Source: Ischnura elegans
Lineage: Eukaryota > Arthropoda > Insecta > Odonata > Coenagrionidae
Direction: 5' to 3'
Assembly (NCBI RefSeq): GCF_921293095.1
Contig: NC_060247.1
Location: 111,805,111-111,869,110, forward strand
DNA length: 64,000 bases
Shown here: positions 33,204 to 43,363 of the stretch, one piece after another
Layout: every line of letters begins with the position of its first letter
How positions within the stretch are numbered: position 1 is the stretch's first letter
Notes under the pieces: model-generated
Database searches by the model: none
What the model was told of the DNA's origin: nothing
Seen by the model: only the letters and a program-made list of their open reading frames with translations
Made by a program: the position numbers and the translations under genes

Positions 33204-34075
33204 CGTGAAGACTTCTTGGATCGCCACTGGGTCTGGAACTGCATTACTGCCGGCGTTTCGAAGTCCGACTCGGCTTTCCTCCTCAGGGCTATTCTTTTTC
33301 TCATATTTTCACTTAATAGCCCTGAGGACGATGGCCGAGTTGGACATCGAAACTTCGGCAGTAATGCAAATCCAGACAGGGATGGCAAGTGAAACGAAAC
33401 GAAAGTAAAAAACAGTGACATTTCAATAGTTTATTTCCCGGGAGTGAAATATAAGAAACGAAACCAAATGGATTTAAACCCGGGGAGCTAAACTCGGGGT
33501 CGAAACGAAATCGGAGTCAAAACCACTTCGGGTTGAAACTAAACTAAACCTTTGGGGGAAACGAGACACAGATAATGCTTCTCACCGGAGTGACCACGTG
33601 CTTCACCTTCGAGCGGTTTAGTTTCGACCCACCCACCGATTACGAAGTATGGCTGAATGAAGTAGAGAATCGGCCTACCGCCATTAGATGTGTGGAGCAC
33701 TCATATTTTCACTGCTAACAGGAGGACGGTGAACGCAAACTGGACATTCGACTTTTAAGCTCAATGTTCAAACCTCTCTACACGCATGTCAAACGTAATG
33801 GGTCGGAATTATTCCTCTTTTCCCCCTCCACTCAACTTCTGGGATCGAAACTTAACTATGAGCACCGTAGTTTTGATTAATTTAGTTTCGTTCCAAGGGA
33901 GTAAAGTTTCGTCCCAGGTCGAAACTAAACTCCTTGGTGATTTTAATTTCGTGCGGGAACGAAACTAAACCAAAGAATCGTATTTTCGTTTCGCTACGGG
34001 TCAAAAAGGAAACATTTTCGTTTCACTTGCCATCCGTGGCTCCAGGCCCTTTGGCGATCCCGAGAACTCTTCACA
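33204..34075. repeat. Inverted pair of hammerhead-like arms, right arm split by a MITE
   Basis: The left arm (33204-33293) is the reverse complement of 33315-33376 joined to 34039-34075. The 33377-34038 MITE sits between the two parts of the right arm. Left-arm motif (minus strand): CTGAGGA, an extra G, imperfect stem, GAAACGCC. Right-arm motif (plus strand): CTGAGGA, an extra C, stem GATGGCC / GGACATC, GAAACTTC. The left arm preserves the uninterrupted sequence around the MITE insertion point. It lies in bsh intron 3. Confidence 0.7.
33377..34038. mobile_element. hAT-type MITE, copy A (0.66 kb)
   Basis: Terminal inverted repeats begin CA(G/C)GGATGGCAAGTGAAACG. The interior is full of GAAACGAAACT / TTTAGTTTCG variants and encodes nothing. 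A diverged 8-bp target duplication (AATCCAGA / GCTCCAGG) flanks it, and the intact site in the opposite arm of the inverted repeat reads GTTCCAGA. It is homologous end to end with the copy at 42.7 kb. It lies within bsh intron 3. Confidence 0.75.
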
Positions 34076-34659
34076 CTGTAGCAGAATGAGGCAACATTTT
34101 TTTATAATGTGATAGTTTAATATTAAATGCACACTATTTAATTTACTTAACGTTATAGTCCTGCTAAGCCACTCTTGGCTTATCAACAGGTGCCTTCAGT
34201 TGAGTTATTATACATCTATAGCAACATTATTTATGTGCAAAGCAACCATTCCTGTGTCCTTTTCTTATCTTCCCTTATAGATTCAATGTTTTTAAAATCA
34301 TCAATCATCTTGTGGAATAGTAATTAGGATGAATTTTTAACTATTTTAGGCAATCCACGCACGTTTATACGACGCGTCAGTGACGCTCGACAGGTTGTAT
34401 TTTATTTATATTACTTTTAATACTAATTTAAGCCTTCAGCTGCGGGAAACGTAGAAGTATGAGTGTAGCAGTGTTTGCGGGATAATTTACAAGAATTTTC
34501 GGTTAGTAGTTATGAAATTCTGCTCCAGACCCGTCTTGTATTAATAGTTTAAACTCTTAGTTTCTTGAAATCTGCGGAAATATGGTGTCCCCAATTTTTG
34601 GATGTTATAATTGTGTAATGATTAAAAAAAGGTTGAATAAGTCAATGTTGGACAGGTAC

Positions 34660-34830
34660 TTGCATCACGACGATTGAAACTTCCTACGCCGTCAAAATTC
34701 ATGTGAGCGCAGTGACACACCTACAGATTAATTTTTTTCCCTCCCTCGATGATACTAACCCGCATTGCAAGAAAGTAGTTCGGTTGCCTGTAATCAAGGA
34801 CCTTTCAGGAGAATCGTGCCTTCCCGTGTG
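34660..34830 (+). pseudogene. Unidentified coding-like segment upstream of the 34.9 kb candidate exon
   Basis: An open frame on the plus strand reads through SYAVKIHVSAVTHLQINF, DDTNPHCKK and VVRLPVIKDLSGESC, a beta-rich, non-repetitive composition unlike the surrounding AT-rich noise. An in-frame TGA lies just upstream near 34.63 kb, and there is no convincing start codon. It ends near a weak GT donor after LSGESCLP or an AG-GT at about 34856. It may be the preceding exon of the 34926-35116 candidate or part of a decayed copy. No family recognised. Confidence 0.3.
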
Positions 34831-34925
34831 CTTAGGTTTGTTAGTTATTATTAACAGGTATTTAGTGTCAAATCATGGATGGTTCCTCTGATAAAATTAA
34901 GATTTCCTCTCCTAATGTCTATAGG

Positions 34926-35116
34926 TACACGTTGGAAAATTATCGTTCGACAATTTGGCATTTGAAGGTGCAACTAACGTACTCCACATGATACGTCTTC
35001 TAGTATTTCAGGGGAATAACGCCCAAGGAACAGAATCGTCAGATACGAAGAAAATTAAGTTTATTAATATTGATCCTATGCCGAAAGAAGCTTTCAAAAT
35101 AATGCAAAACGTCGGT
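34926..35116 (+). CDS. Unidentified candidate internal exon inside bsh intron 3, opposite strand
   Basis: A 191-nt stretch open in one frame lies between an acceptor-like sequence (pyrimidines then CTATAG) and a strong donor (CTGAG followed by GTAGGT). The peptide starts VHVGKLSFDNLAFEGATNVL and ends KEAFKIMQNVGLR, with ordinary globular composition. Upstream, at about 34660-34830, another coding-looking frame contains SYAVKIHVSAVTHLQINF and KKVVRLPVIKDLSGESC. The simplest junction between the two is not obvious, because the best local donor gives a frame mismatch. I do not recognise the protein. It could be part of a real gene nested in bsh, a decayed gene copy, or part of a transposon gene. 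Confidence 0.4.
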
Positions 35117-35728
35117 CTGAGGTAGGTATTATTATTTTTAGCCTAGATTTTGAAAACTGCAGGAAAAAGATAAATAAAGAAGTGGTTGTTTAGTGTAAAA
35201 ATGGATATGGTTTCTTTTTTTGGAGAGATTTCATGGAAAACTATATAAAATTATACACAAAGATATCGAACTATCCACTAAACTTTAATTTCAAAAATAA
35301 AAATTGAAGATTCAGTGTGCGTGTCGGAGTAGAAGTTTTTCACATCGAAATAAATACTAGCAATTTTCCACGATTTTAAAAATTACTATGACCTCAGATG
35401 ACCTAGAAGACGACGTAGTACCTTAGAAACACTGATAATATTGTCTGGGATTAAGCTATTTGTTGACATCATACTGCAGCCTTCCACAAAATAGCCGTTT
35501 AATTTGGCCTCATAAAAAAATTTGGTGGGATATAGGGGATTTTGAATTTGTGTGCTGTTTGAAATTTCGGCGAATATTAACAAAATTTGTTTTAGGCCAA
35601 CCTTTCGGGTTAAATTTTGTGTAAAATTAGCTAGATTTTACTTCGATAATTCCTCAAACTCTGCAAACAGTACGAAATCTTTGTTTATCATTCAGTAAGG
35701 GTATTTCTTTGCTTTCAATTGGACCCAC

Positions 35729-35985
35729 CTGCGTTTCGGATAGGTTGAGTGCGTTGGCCAGCTCGACCCTCTCTGGGGTGGAGAGGTATCTCTGCGCCTC
35801 GAATCGCTTCTCGAGTCCGGTGAGCTGCGCGTCCGAGAATACGGTCCGTGCCTTGCGGCGCCGGTGACAGTGCTTGCCGCCGCCGCCGCCCGCCGCTGCA
35901 GCCGCCGCCGCTGCCGCCGCCGCGGCCATGCTCAAGCCGCCCATCGACAGCCCGTCCGCCGTGAACAGCGAGCCAAACGGAAGGC
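35729..35985 (-). CDS. bsh: bsh/Bsx homeobox protein, coding exon 3 (homeodomain residues 1-44)
   Basis: Third coding exon, 257 nt, entering at phase 1 after acceptor TCGTTGCAG and ending at phase 0 with CAG before donor GTGGGT. It encodes a short hydrophobic segment ([13 protein letters not shown]), a long poly-alanine run, a glycine run and the basic lead-in [10 protein letters not shown]. The first 44 homeodomain residues follow. Arg5, Phe8, Leu16 and Phe20, standard homeodomain positions, are all present. [12 protein letters not shown] and LSETQ closely match Drosophila bsh and vertebrate Bsx, which separates this gene from Bar, NK and Lbx relatives. The intron falls after Gln44 of the homeodomain, a position known from several homeobox classes. 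The poly-Ala DNA is GCC/GCG-rich and probably length-variable. Confidence 0.93.
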
Positions 35986-36717
35986 CTGCAACGATAAGGG
36001 CGTGCGCGTATTTATATGAACGTTACTTTTTGTATGCGCTGTCTCTTCAAGCAACTCTTCTAGGAGTCTATCCTATATCTTACCTTCTTCTTATTTTAAT
36101 GCTTGCACTTTGAATTCATTATATGGATTAATTGTTCTTAAGTCCAAGCATTATAAAAAAGAATATACACAACAAAAAAGAATCAAAGTGAAAAAATAAA
36201 AACGCTTGTAATTGCTACTAGCAATGAAAAAAATAAAACTTTAAGAAAAAATTTAAGAAAATGAAATTGGTAACAAGACTAAATCTGTAAAACAAAATAT
36301 TCCTTGTGATATTAATTTACCGGTGTTTTATATCTACTAACTCAGTATTTAAGTTTTTGTAAATACAAAAAACACATTACACTTCACACAACGCTAACAT
36401 GCTAACATTATTTATTTTATTATAAACTGGCTGTTAGTGGTGAAGTAGGTTCATCGGGACGGCTGAAACGCGCTAGCGGAGTTTAAAATAATGTTAGATC
36501 TTGCAAGGTGTGTTCAGAAAATAGTGGGAATTTTAGTGTTTTGAAAAAAAATCATTCGTCTATATAATCTTGTCGCCTTCAAAATAGTGCTATTTCATAA
36601 CCAGTTCAAAACAATTTCTTGAGTTTTTTCCTTTCTCTTGATCTCTATTTCTAACGTTGGTTAATGTATTGGAATGTAGATCTTTAAGATTAAATTTTTA
36701 AAAAATTATACGTTAAC

Positions 36718-36768
36718 TGTGAGCAGAAGAGTTTCGATTAATTTAGTTTCGTTCCTGGGAGTAACGTA
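36718..36768. repeat. Fragment of the 0.7-kb MITE family
   Basis: About 50 bp match the internal segment of the two larger copies (GAGTTTCGATTAATTTAGTT then TCGTTCCTGGGAGTAA). No termini are present. It lies in bsh intron 2. Confidence 0.5.
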
Positions 36769-37204
36769 TCGGTACGTATGCCCGTCCCACCCAATATTTA
36801 AGTACCCACGTCAGGGGTTTTTTGCAATATGATTTATTTATTGATTGTAGCTAGTATTTTATTTTTTTGACTTGCATTAGCTTGGTTGCAATCAATAAAC
36901 ACATCAAATTCATTATTACCGTTCAAGTATTACGTTTGACGTTGTATACCATTTTTGACTCCTTGCTTTCAATATGCAAATGTGAAAGAAAATGTTAAAT
37001 TTTAAATTTTGTTCCTGAACCAAATTCATCCAATTGTGGTGCATATGCCTTTTTGCCACTTTAAAAAATCCGAAAAGTAACTGTAATGAGTTACTTTAAA
37101 AAAATGTGAGCGGCTCTTATAGCTGTTTTCAAATATTTTTAAGTGACTGTTATTGAAACTTGTCTTGTTTTTTTTTTAAATACATAACCCATCTCTGTTA
37201 ATAA

Positions 37205-37640
37205 ACAGTCCTAAGATTGGTTTGATGAAACTATCTGGTCAATTCTCCTATGAGCTAGCCAAATCACGTCAAAGTTTTTCTTCTCTTTCTCATCCTTCAT
37301 TACCTGGTCCATATATTTTATTCGAGGACCTCCTTTTCCATTCCTGCCATGTCCTTTGACAGTCATCTTCATCAGGTCACCATGTCTCAAGATATGCCCG
37401 TTAAAATTTGTATGGCTTTTTCTTAAATATTTCACAGGGCTTTTATTATCTCCTTGCTCGTATAAGACTTATTTATTGCTTACTCGGTCGATCCATTTGA
37501 TTCTCGTTATTCTACTTCAGCACCACATTTCTAATTCTTCCCCTCTTGATTACTCTGCTGCCGTCATCCTCCATGTCTTACGTCGTTTTGGAAGATAACT
37601 CCAAATACAAGTTTCTTTACTTCTATACTTACATATATTT
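37205..37640 (-). mobile_element. LINE remnant in bsh intron 2
   Basis: Minus strand (37435-37211): NGHILRHGDLMKMTVKGHG, RNGKGGPRIKYMDQVMKDE and a WLAHRR...SNQS ending, the C terminus of an RTE-type ORF2. Upstream to about 37640, further coding traces are broken by stops. Confidence 0.7.
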
Positions 37641-38514
37641 CACGCTGTAAGTAGATTTTTCTTTTTGTGGAATGATCTCTAAGATACTATTCTATTACCT
37701 GAATCTTTTTACCAACTCCAGTTTTTTATTCCATATTTCACAAATGGTAGATACGTACCAGCTGGGACTCATAAATATCTATAATTATGTGTTAGGGTCC
37801 ATGAGATATTCCTACAAATTTGTTCTTTGAAGCAAAATTGTGAGGTTTTGTGAGCGTGCGAACAGAAATATTTATGGACAAAGAAAACGGCAAAGTGTAA
37901 GGCTTTCGGCTTCTGTCACGTCACCGTCTACTATGTCCATTATGTTTTTGTGTTCCTATTCCTTTTTTCTACTATATTCGTATTTATATTCATTCATTCT
38001 TAGTATTGCAATCCTAATATTGATGTTTTGCAGCTCTCCACATCTCCCAATCCTAATCTCGTTCTTTAACCTCCCAGAAGCTCTTTTCGGCTGATCAATA
38101 TTCCGCAAATTTTACCTGGTTCGCTAGATAAGAACATCCGTTTTCCGCATAGTGACCAAAGCTGCCTTGACCGCGACTGCCCGTATTCCGCACATTACCC
38201 CATTATCCAACTTTTCGACCGAAAAGCGTCCAAGCTTCGTTTACTGCTGCCATGCCAACGGCAATAGTCGTCTCTGTGATCTTAAGTAGGTGTAAAGTTG
38301 TGTATCACAGAAGTAGGCTTAAGAATATACCACAAATATAAATCCAGTTTGAATAAATATATCTTAAATACATGTTTATTATGAAAAAAATGGCAATACA
38401 TGTTTATTACGAAGAAATAGCTTAAGAAAAGCCCTCATACGCCAACACTATACATTGCACCTAGCAGGTTTATCCCACTCACAGCCTCCACTCCTGCTCG
38501 GAGCGATCACCTAC

Positions 38515-38900
38515 AGGTCATTAGCGAAGCGTGGACGTACGCATTAGTGGACCTTTTTTCGGCCCTCTCTGACGGTCTTTAAATGTGCGGGAAAGGGATA
38601 CAACCGCTTCTCTTCCTGTATCCTCCTGGATATGACCGAGATAATTTTCCCTTGGTCTTCCCCCAAGGACTTTTGAATCATATTTTAATTCGATTATGTT
38701 TCCCACGTACCTCTACTGTGCCTCATTACGTGGTCAATACACCGTGTTCTTCTGTGGCATACAGTGCTGCATAGTGTCCTTTTTTCTCCTTGTCTCCTGC
38801 ATAGCTCCTCGTTTCTTATCCAATCCATCCATTTTATCTTCAGTATCCTCCTACAGTACCTGGTCTCGAAGACCTCTTACCTGAACACTTTTTCGAATGC
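38515..38900 (-). mobile_element. LINE remnant in bsh intron 2, minus orientation
   Basis: Minus strand: LGGRPRENYLGHIQEDTG near 38.65 kb matches the GRPRxxYL motif of LINE ORF2 tails. Upstream traces up to 38.9 kb are decayed. Confidence 0.5.
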
Positions 38901-38984
38901 TCCTAGCTTCTTAGCCATCAAGTGCTACTGCCCTCACGAATACTTACATGCATGTTCTCCGGTCTCTAGATGCAGTACTTCATT

Positions 38985-39175
38985 TTTAAACTATAACATA
39001 CTGTTTTTAGATGGGTGGGAGAAATAAGAACAGTTTTAAAAACCTTGAGGAGAATACGGTACAACTTATTGGCCACATTAAGAGATATAATGGCCTGATG
39101 AAAACAATCGTGGAAGGACTAGTAGAAGTGAAGAAGGTCAAGGGACGGCCCCGAATTAGTTACATAGGACATGAA
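38985..39175 (+). mobile_element. LINE remnant in bsh intron 2, plus orientation
   Basis: Plus strand: FKNLEENTVQLIGHIKRYNG, LMKTIVEGLVE and KGRPRISYIGH. Same protein region as the 51.5 kb copy, opposite in direction to the copies on either side. Truncated at both ends. Confidence 0.65.
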
Positions 39176-39189
39176 ATTTTTTTATTTAG

Positions 39190-39760
39190 CATGGTATTCT
39201 AGCGATTAAGGTAGGTTTCCATGGAGTGCTTGGGAAGAATTCCGTGAGCCTCCCGTTCCATCATGCACTTCCCTCTTCAATTCACAATGAGACCTACTCA
39301 TTTTCATTCTATTAAAAAATCCTATTCTTTTCCTTCCCCTCCCTCGTTTACCTAACATTCTTCCCTCTAACGCTGTTTTCAATATCCCCTTCCCGCCAAG
39401 TACTCGCTCCATCCATACCTTCAGTCTCCTCCGTATCTCATCTAAAAGCTGCCTCTCCTCACCCACCATGTCCGGCACTTCGTCGTTCCTTCTCCTCTCT
39501 GTCCACTCCACCTTCTCCATTCTTCTCCATACCCACATTTGGAATGCCTCCAATCTTCTCTCGTCTTCTTTTTCTCAGAGTCGACGTATCCGTACTGTAG
39601 AGAGCTACACTTCAGATCAAAGTCTTCACTAACCTTTTCTTTAAACTCATACGTAACGATCCTCTCAGAAGCTCCTTCGTGTTCATGAACGCCTCCATTG
39701 CTGGTGCAATTCGCTTCCTGAAGTTCTTGCTACTTTGTTCGTTTTCCTCTAAGGGATGTG
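39190..39760 (-). mobile_element. LINE 3' end, copy 3 (in bsh intron 2)
   Basis: Longest copy of this LINE. Minus strand: FRKRIAPAMEAFMNTKELL, RGSLRMSLKKRLVKTLI and SVALYSTDTSTLRKK, then LEAFQMWVWRRMEKVEWTER, EERQLLDEIRRRLKVW and LEGRMLGKRGRGRKRIGFFN. One stop or frameshift lies near 39560-39620. The last 345 bp are almost the same as copy 2, so insertion of this pair looks comparatively recent. Same orientation as bsh. Confidence 0.85.
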
Positions 39761-40014
39761 AAAGAGAAGAAATACTTCTCTATGAAAAGGCTAGCGGATA
39801 GGAGTGCGGAATGGAGAGCTGCGTCAAACCGGTCAAACCCATCTTAGGATAGATACCTCAGTATGATAAAGATGATCATGACTATAATGTTTACATAATT
39901 ATATTCAGCATTATACGGGAGATTCATTAAAAATTGATTGAACGAATGCTGATGTTACGTCTCGAGTATTGCACTTTCCACTTAGTGGCACCTTAAAATC
40001 GCCTTATCACTTAC

Positions 40015-40435
40015 CTGCTGCGGGTAAGAAGAACGAGTGTGCTTCCGGCTTGTGCAGGTAGGGATGATGCGCGTGGGGGTGGATGGGTCCGTGGTGGGCG
40101 TGGTGGTGGTGCGGATGGTGCAGCGGGTGCGGGTGGTGGTGGGGATGATGGTGCGGGTGCCCCGGGTGGTGCGGGTTGAGGTACGCTGCCATGGCGGCAG
40201 CTGCGGCCACCGAGGCCGGTGAAGGCCCCCCTCCGCCCCCGGCCGCCATCACGCCCCCGAACCCACCACCGCCGCCCCCGGGCATCTCCGCCCCCCTCCC
40301 TCCCCCACCTTCCATCCCTTCTCCCTCCTCTCGTGCCGCCGCCGCCGCGGACAGAGTCGTCCCCGAGGACGGGGGCGACGCCAGCGCCGTCCTGTTCGCG
40401 GCGGGAGCCGCGGGAACCTCACCGCTCCTGGTAAC
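40015..40435 (-). CDS. bsh: bsh/Bsx homeobox protein, coding exon 2 (His/Gly/Ala-rich)
   Basis: Second coding exon, 421 nt, entering at phase 0 and leaving at phase 1. The acceptor is a pyrimidine-rich stretch ending in CGCAG before GTTACC. The donor is GCAGCAG followed by GTAAGTG, a near-perfect 5' splice site. The product (about residues 78-217) is low complexity: Ser/Thr and Glu-rich at first, then glycine runs, an alanine run, and a striking His-Pro-rich block followed by KPEAHSFFLPAAG. Vertebrate Bsx has a shorter His-rich stretch in the same place, just before the homeodomain. The DNA is strongly GC-rich and stands out from the AT-rich surroundings. The final G joins GC of exon 3 to make a glycine codon, supporting both splice sites. 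Confidence 0.85.
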
Positions 40436-41745
40436 CTGCGGTGTGCGTGCAAAGAGAAGTTGTGTTGAGTGAGTTACAAAACTCGCAAATTTGCCAAGGG
40501 AGGGCTTGGGGAAAGACAATCAGGGAAGCTTTTCTTGGTCTGGGAAACGCAAAACGCTTATGAACCTATGCTCTTGACCCTTAACATTACCGCGAATTAA
40601 AAGGAGGTTTGCGCTTTACGCGCGTTTTCTGTTTCCTATTTCGTCATTGTTGCACGTGTTGAATGTAGTCAAGTCGTTATGCTCTGGCCACGTAATGGTG
40701 ACTTCATTCATTTATTCGCCAGGCGGAATCTACACCAGATTTTTTGTGGAAAACATTATCTACGAATATGAAGCGCTGCATAAATAGGTGTTATTCTTGA
40801 AGCATAGAAGGCCTCGGACAGAGTCGTCAGCGCTGCCCTTTTTGTGGCGGGAGCCGCTAGAACCTCTCATCACCTCAGGGTTACCCTGTGGTATGAGTGG
40901 AAAGAGAGTGGTCGTGAATTTGTGGGTGCGAGAGAAGTTAACTGGCTAACAAACTTCCTGAGGGCGAAATAGGAAAGACAAACAGGGAGGTTTTCTTGGC
41001 CTGGGAAACGTTGAGTGCTTGCGAGAGGAGAGATCTGAGTTCAATTCAATAGAGTTTTGACTGCGAACTTCATCCTATGAGGTTTATAAGCGAGAATAAC
41101 AAAAAATACTCTCTCCAATATATAGAAATGCAAATTTTTCTTGAGTAACCACCCACTTTAAAATGGCATGACGCCTCATATCGCCTGATTTTATGTGTAA
41201 TTGTTCCACTTAGGGTAACCTTAAGTTCATGGAAACACAGAAGTTATTGTCATGTCATAGTAAGGCAAAAGGCGAATTGCATGGCCAACAAACTTGCGTC
41301 CATACCCTCTAATTTCGAGGAAGAGTTCGGAGAAAACAATCGTAGACTTCCTTGAGTAAGAAAGCAAAGAGCGCTGAAAAGTCGTTGCTTTGGTCGGAAA
41401 AATTATCACGAATTAAAAGGATACCTGTGCATAGATAAAACTTTTTTTGAGCTCTTTCTTTATAGATGCATTCTTGCTCGTGTTGGATACAACAGACCAC
41501 TACTTCTTTTTCTTCGTCATCACAGATTTCGCGGCTTCTTTGGACGGATGCTAATTTACATTGTTGGTTGAAAAAATCATTATCTACGGGTATGAAGTAG
41601 TTATATAAACAGGCGTTAGCACTGAAGGCCGTCAAAAGGGATACCTGGGTGTTACTCAAAGACTGAAAATATGGTCAAATTAAATAATTTTTTCGCAGTA
41701 AAATTTATCCCCGGGAGGTTTATATATGATATTAAATTAGCGCAC

Positions 41746-41783
41746 TTTCATTAAAATAAATAAGATTATTTATTTTAATGAAA
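41746..41783. repeat. Perfect AT-rich hairpin in bsh intron 1
   Basis: 17-bp perfect arms TTTCATTAAAATAAATA and its complement around AGAT. Confidence 0.6.
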
Positions 41784-42668
41784 TTCGTAACAGTTACCGT
41801 CCGCCCAAAATTCCTTGAAGTGAAATGGGATCTAGGGACTTGTAAAGGAGCGACTGAAATTTTTTGAGTCCTAGACGTTGGTTGGAGTCATGCAGAGGTA
41901 TTTAGTATCCTCGATTTACAATCGGTTTAATCCCACCTTGCATATTCTTAAGTAAAAAGCTGAGTAAAATTTGATGATAATACATGAATCATATTTTTTA
42001 ACGCTAGTCAATTTTATTGATTAGTAAAAGCGTAAAATTTTGTGATAATGAATATCTGAAAAACTAAGTTTCGTTCAATGCGATTTTTTCGGTAAATGTA
42101 TTATTCGTCTTCATTTTATATCTATTCACTTACAAAAAATGACGTCACAGATTCTATAATAATGAACCACCTTAGTGTCTTTAGATAGACTTACATAACC
42201 TATCCTTTTTAGCCTGTGGACTGGCTATCAATCAGTTACATGTGTATAGAATTTCTATGAATTGAAAATGAAATTCGGTTTTACGCTGAAAATTTTAATA
42301 AGGCTTTCTTTTAGTGCCCCTCATTGATATAATGTTTTCAAATCAGCTCTTGTCCTTTGCATCGCTCATTACTGTTACATCTGTTGGATTGAGCTAATTA
42401 TTGTAGATCGTGGGGTGATAGTGATATCATGAATTAGTGATTTGGGTAATCTCCTAAAGAAAATTAATGGGCGTGGAACGCATTCGCCAAACAAACTGTG
42501 TAAAGAACTGATGAAATTAAAACAGTCCCTGGAAAACCACGTTTATGATAGCCAATATTGGGTTTTCCCGGCGAAAGTATCGTGGGCCCTCCTTTTCGTC
42601 CGTATTATGTTGAGGTTGATTTTTGGCTATCCTCTGCTCAGGAAAGGTTTTCATGCTATGCTGTAAAA

Positions 42669-43363
42669 CAGAGATGGCAACCGAAACTAAACGAAAGTCA
42701 AAACCAGTTTAATTTCGATAATTTCGTTCCCGAGAGCGGAATGTGGAAACGAAACGAAATGGATTTAAATCTGGGGAGCTAAACACAGGGTCGAAAAGAA
42801 ATCAGCGTTGAAACTACCACGGGTCGAAATTAAACTAAAGATCTGGGGCGAAACGAAATTTAGATAATGTTTCGCACTGGAGGGACCACGTGCATCAACT
42901 TCTAACAGTTTAGTTTCGACCCACACACCGAGTACGAATTATGGTTGAATGAAGTAGAGGTTTGGCCTACCGCCTCGTGATGCAAGGGGCACTCATATTG
43001 TGACCACAAAGAGGAGAATGGTGAACGTAAACTGGCCATTACATTTTTTTGCTCATTGTTTTAACCTGTCTAAATTCTGTCATGAAATGGGTAGAAACCA
43101 TTCCTTATTATTATTATAGGTAGAAACTATTCCTATAACTTATCCCCCTCCAATCAACATCTGGGATCGAAACTTAACTATGAGCAGCGGAGTTTCGATC
43201 AATTTATATTCGTACCCGGGAGTAAATTTTCGTCCCGGATTGAAACTAAACTCCTTGGTGATTTCAATTTCGTGCGGGAGCGAAACTAAACCTAGGCCTC
43301 GTATTTTCATTTCCCTCAGGGTCGAAACGAAATATTTTCGTTTCGTTTCACTTGCCATCCCTT
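42669..43363. mobile_element. hAT-type MITE, copy B (0.70 kb)
   Basis: Same family and orientation as 33377-34038. Ends are CAGAGATGGCAA at the left and CTTGCCATCCCTT at the right. The flanking 8-mers CTGTAAAA and GTGTAATG share TGTAA as a decayed target duplication. Shared internal blocks include the GACCACGTGC region and TGGGATCGAAACTTAACTAT. It lies in bsh intron 1 and has no coding capacity. Confidence 0.72.

Noticed and set aside
38340..38425. CRISPR-like or tandem array (AATACATGTTTATTA repeated)
   Set aside because: Only two copies, AT-rich, in a eukaryotic intron; simple tandem duplication.
40176..40472. Pro/Ala-rich plus-strand frame opposite bsh exon 2
   Set aside because: Compositional shadow of the GC-rich exon; the minus strand carries the splice sites and the Bsx-like protein.
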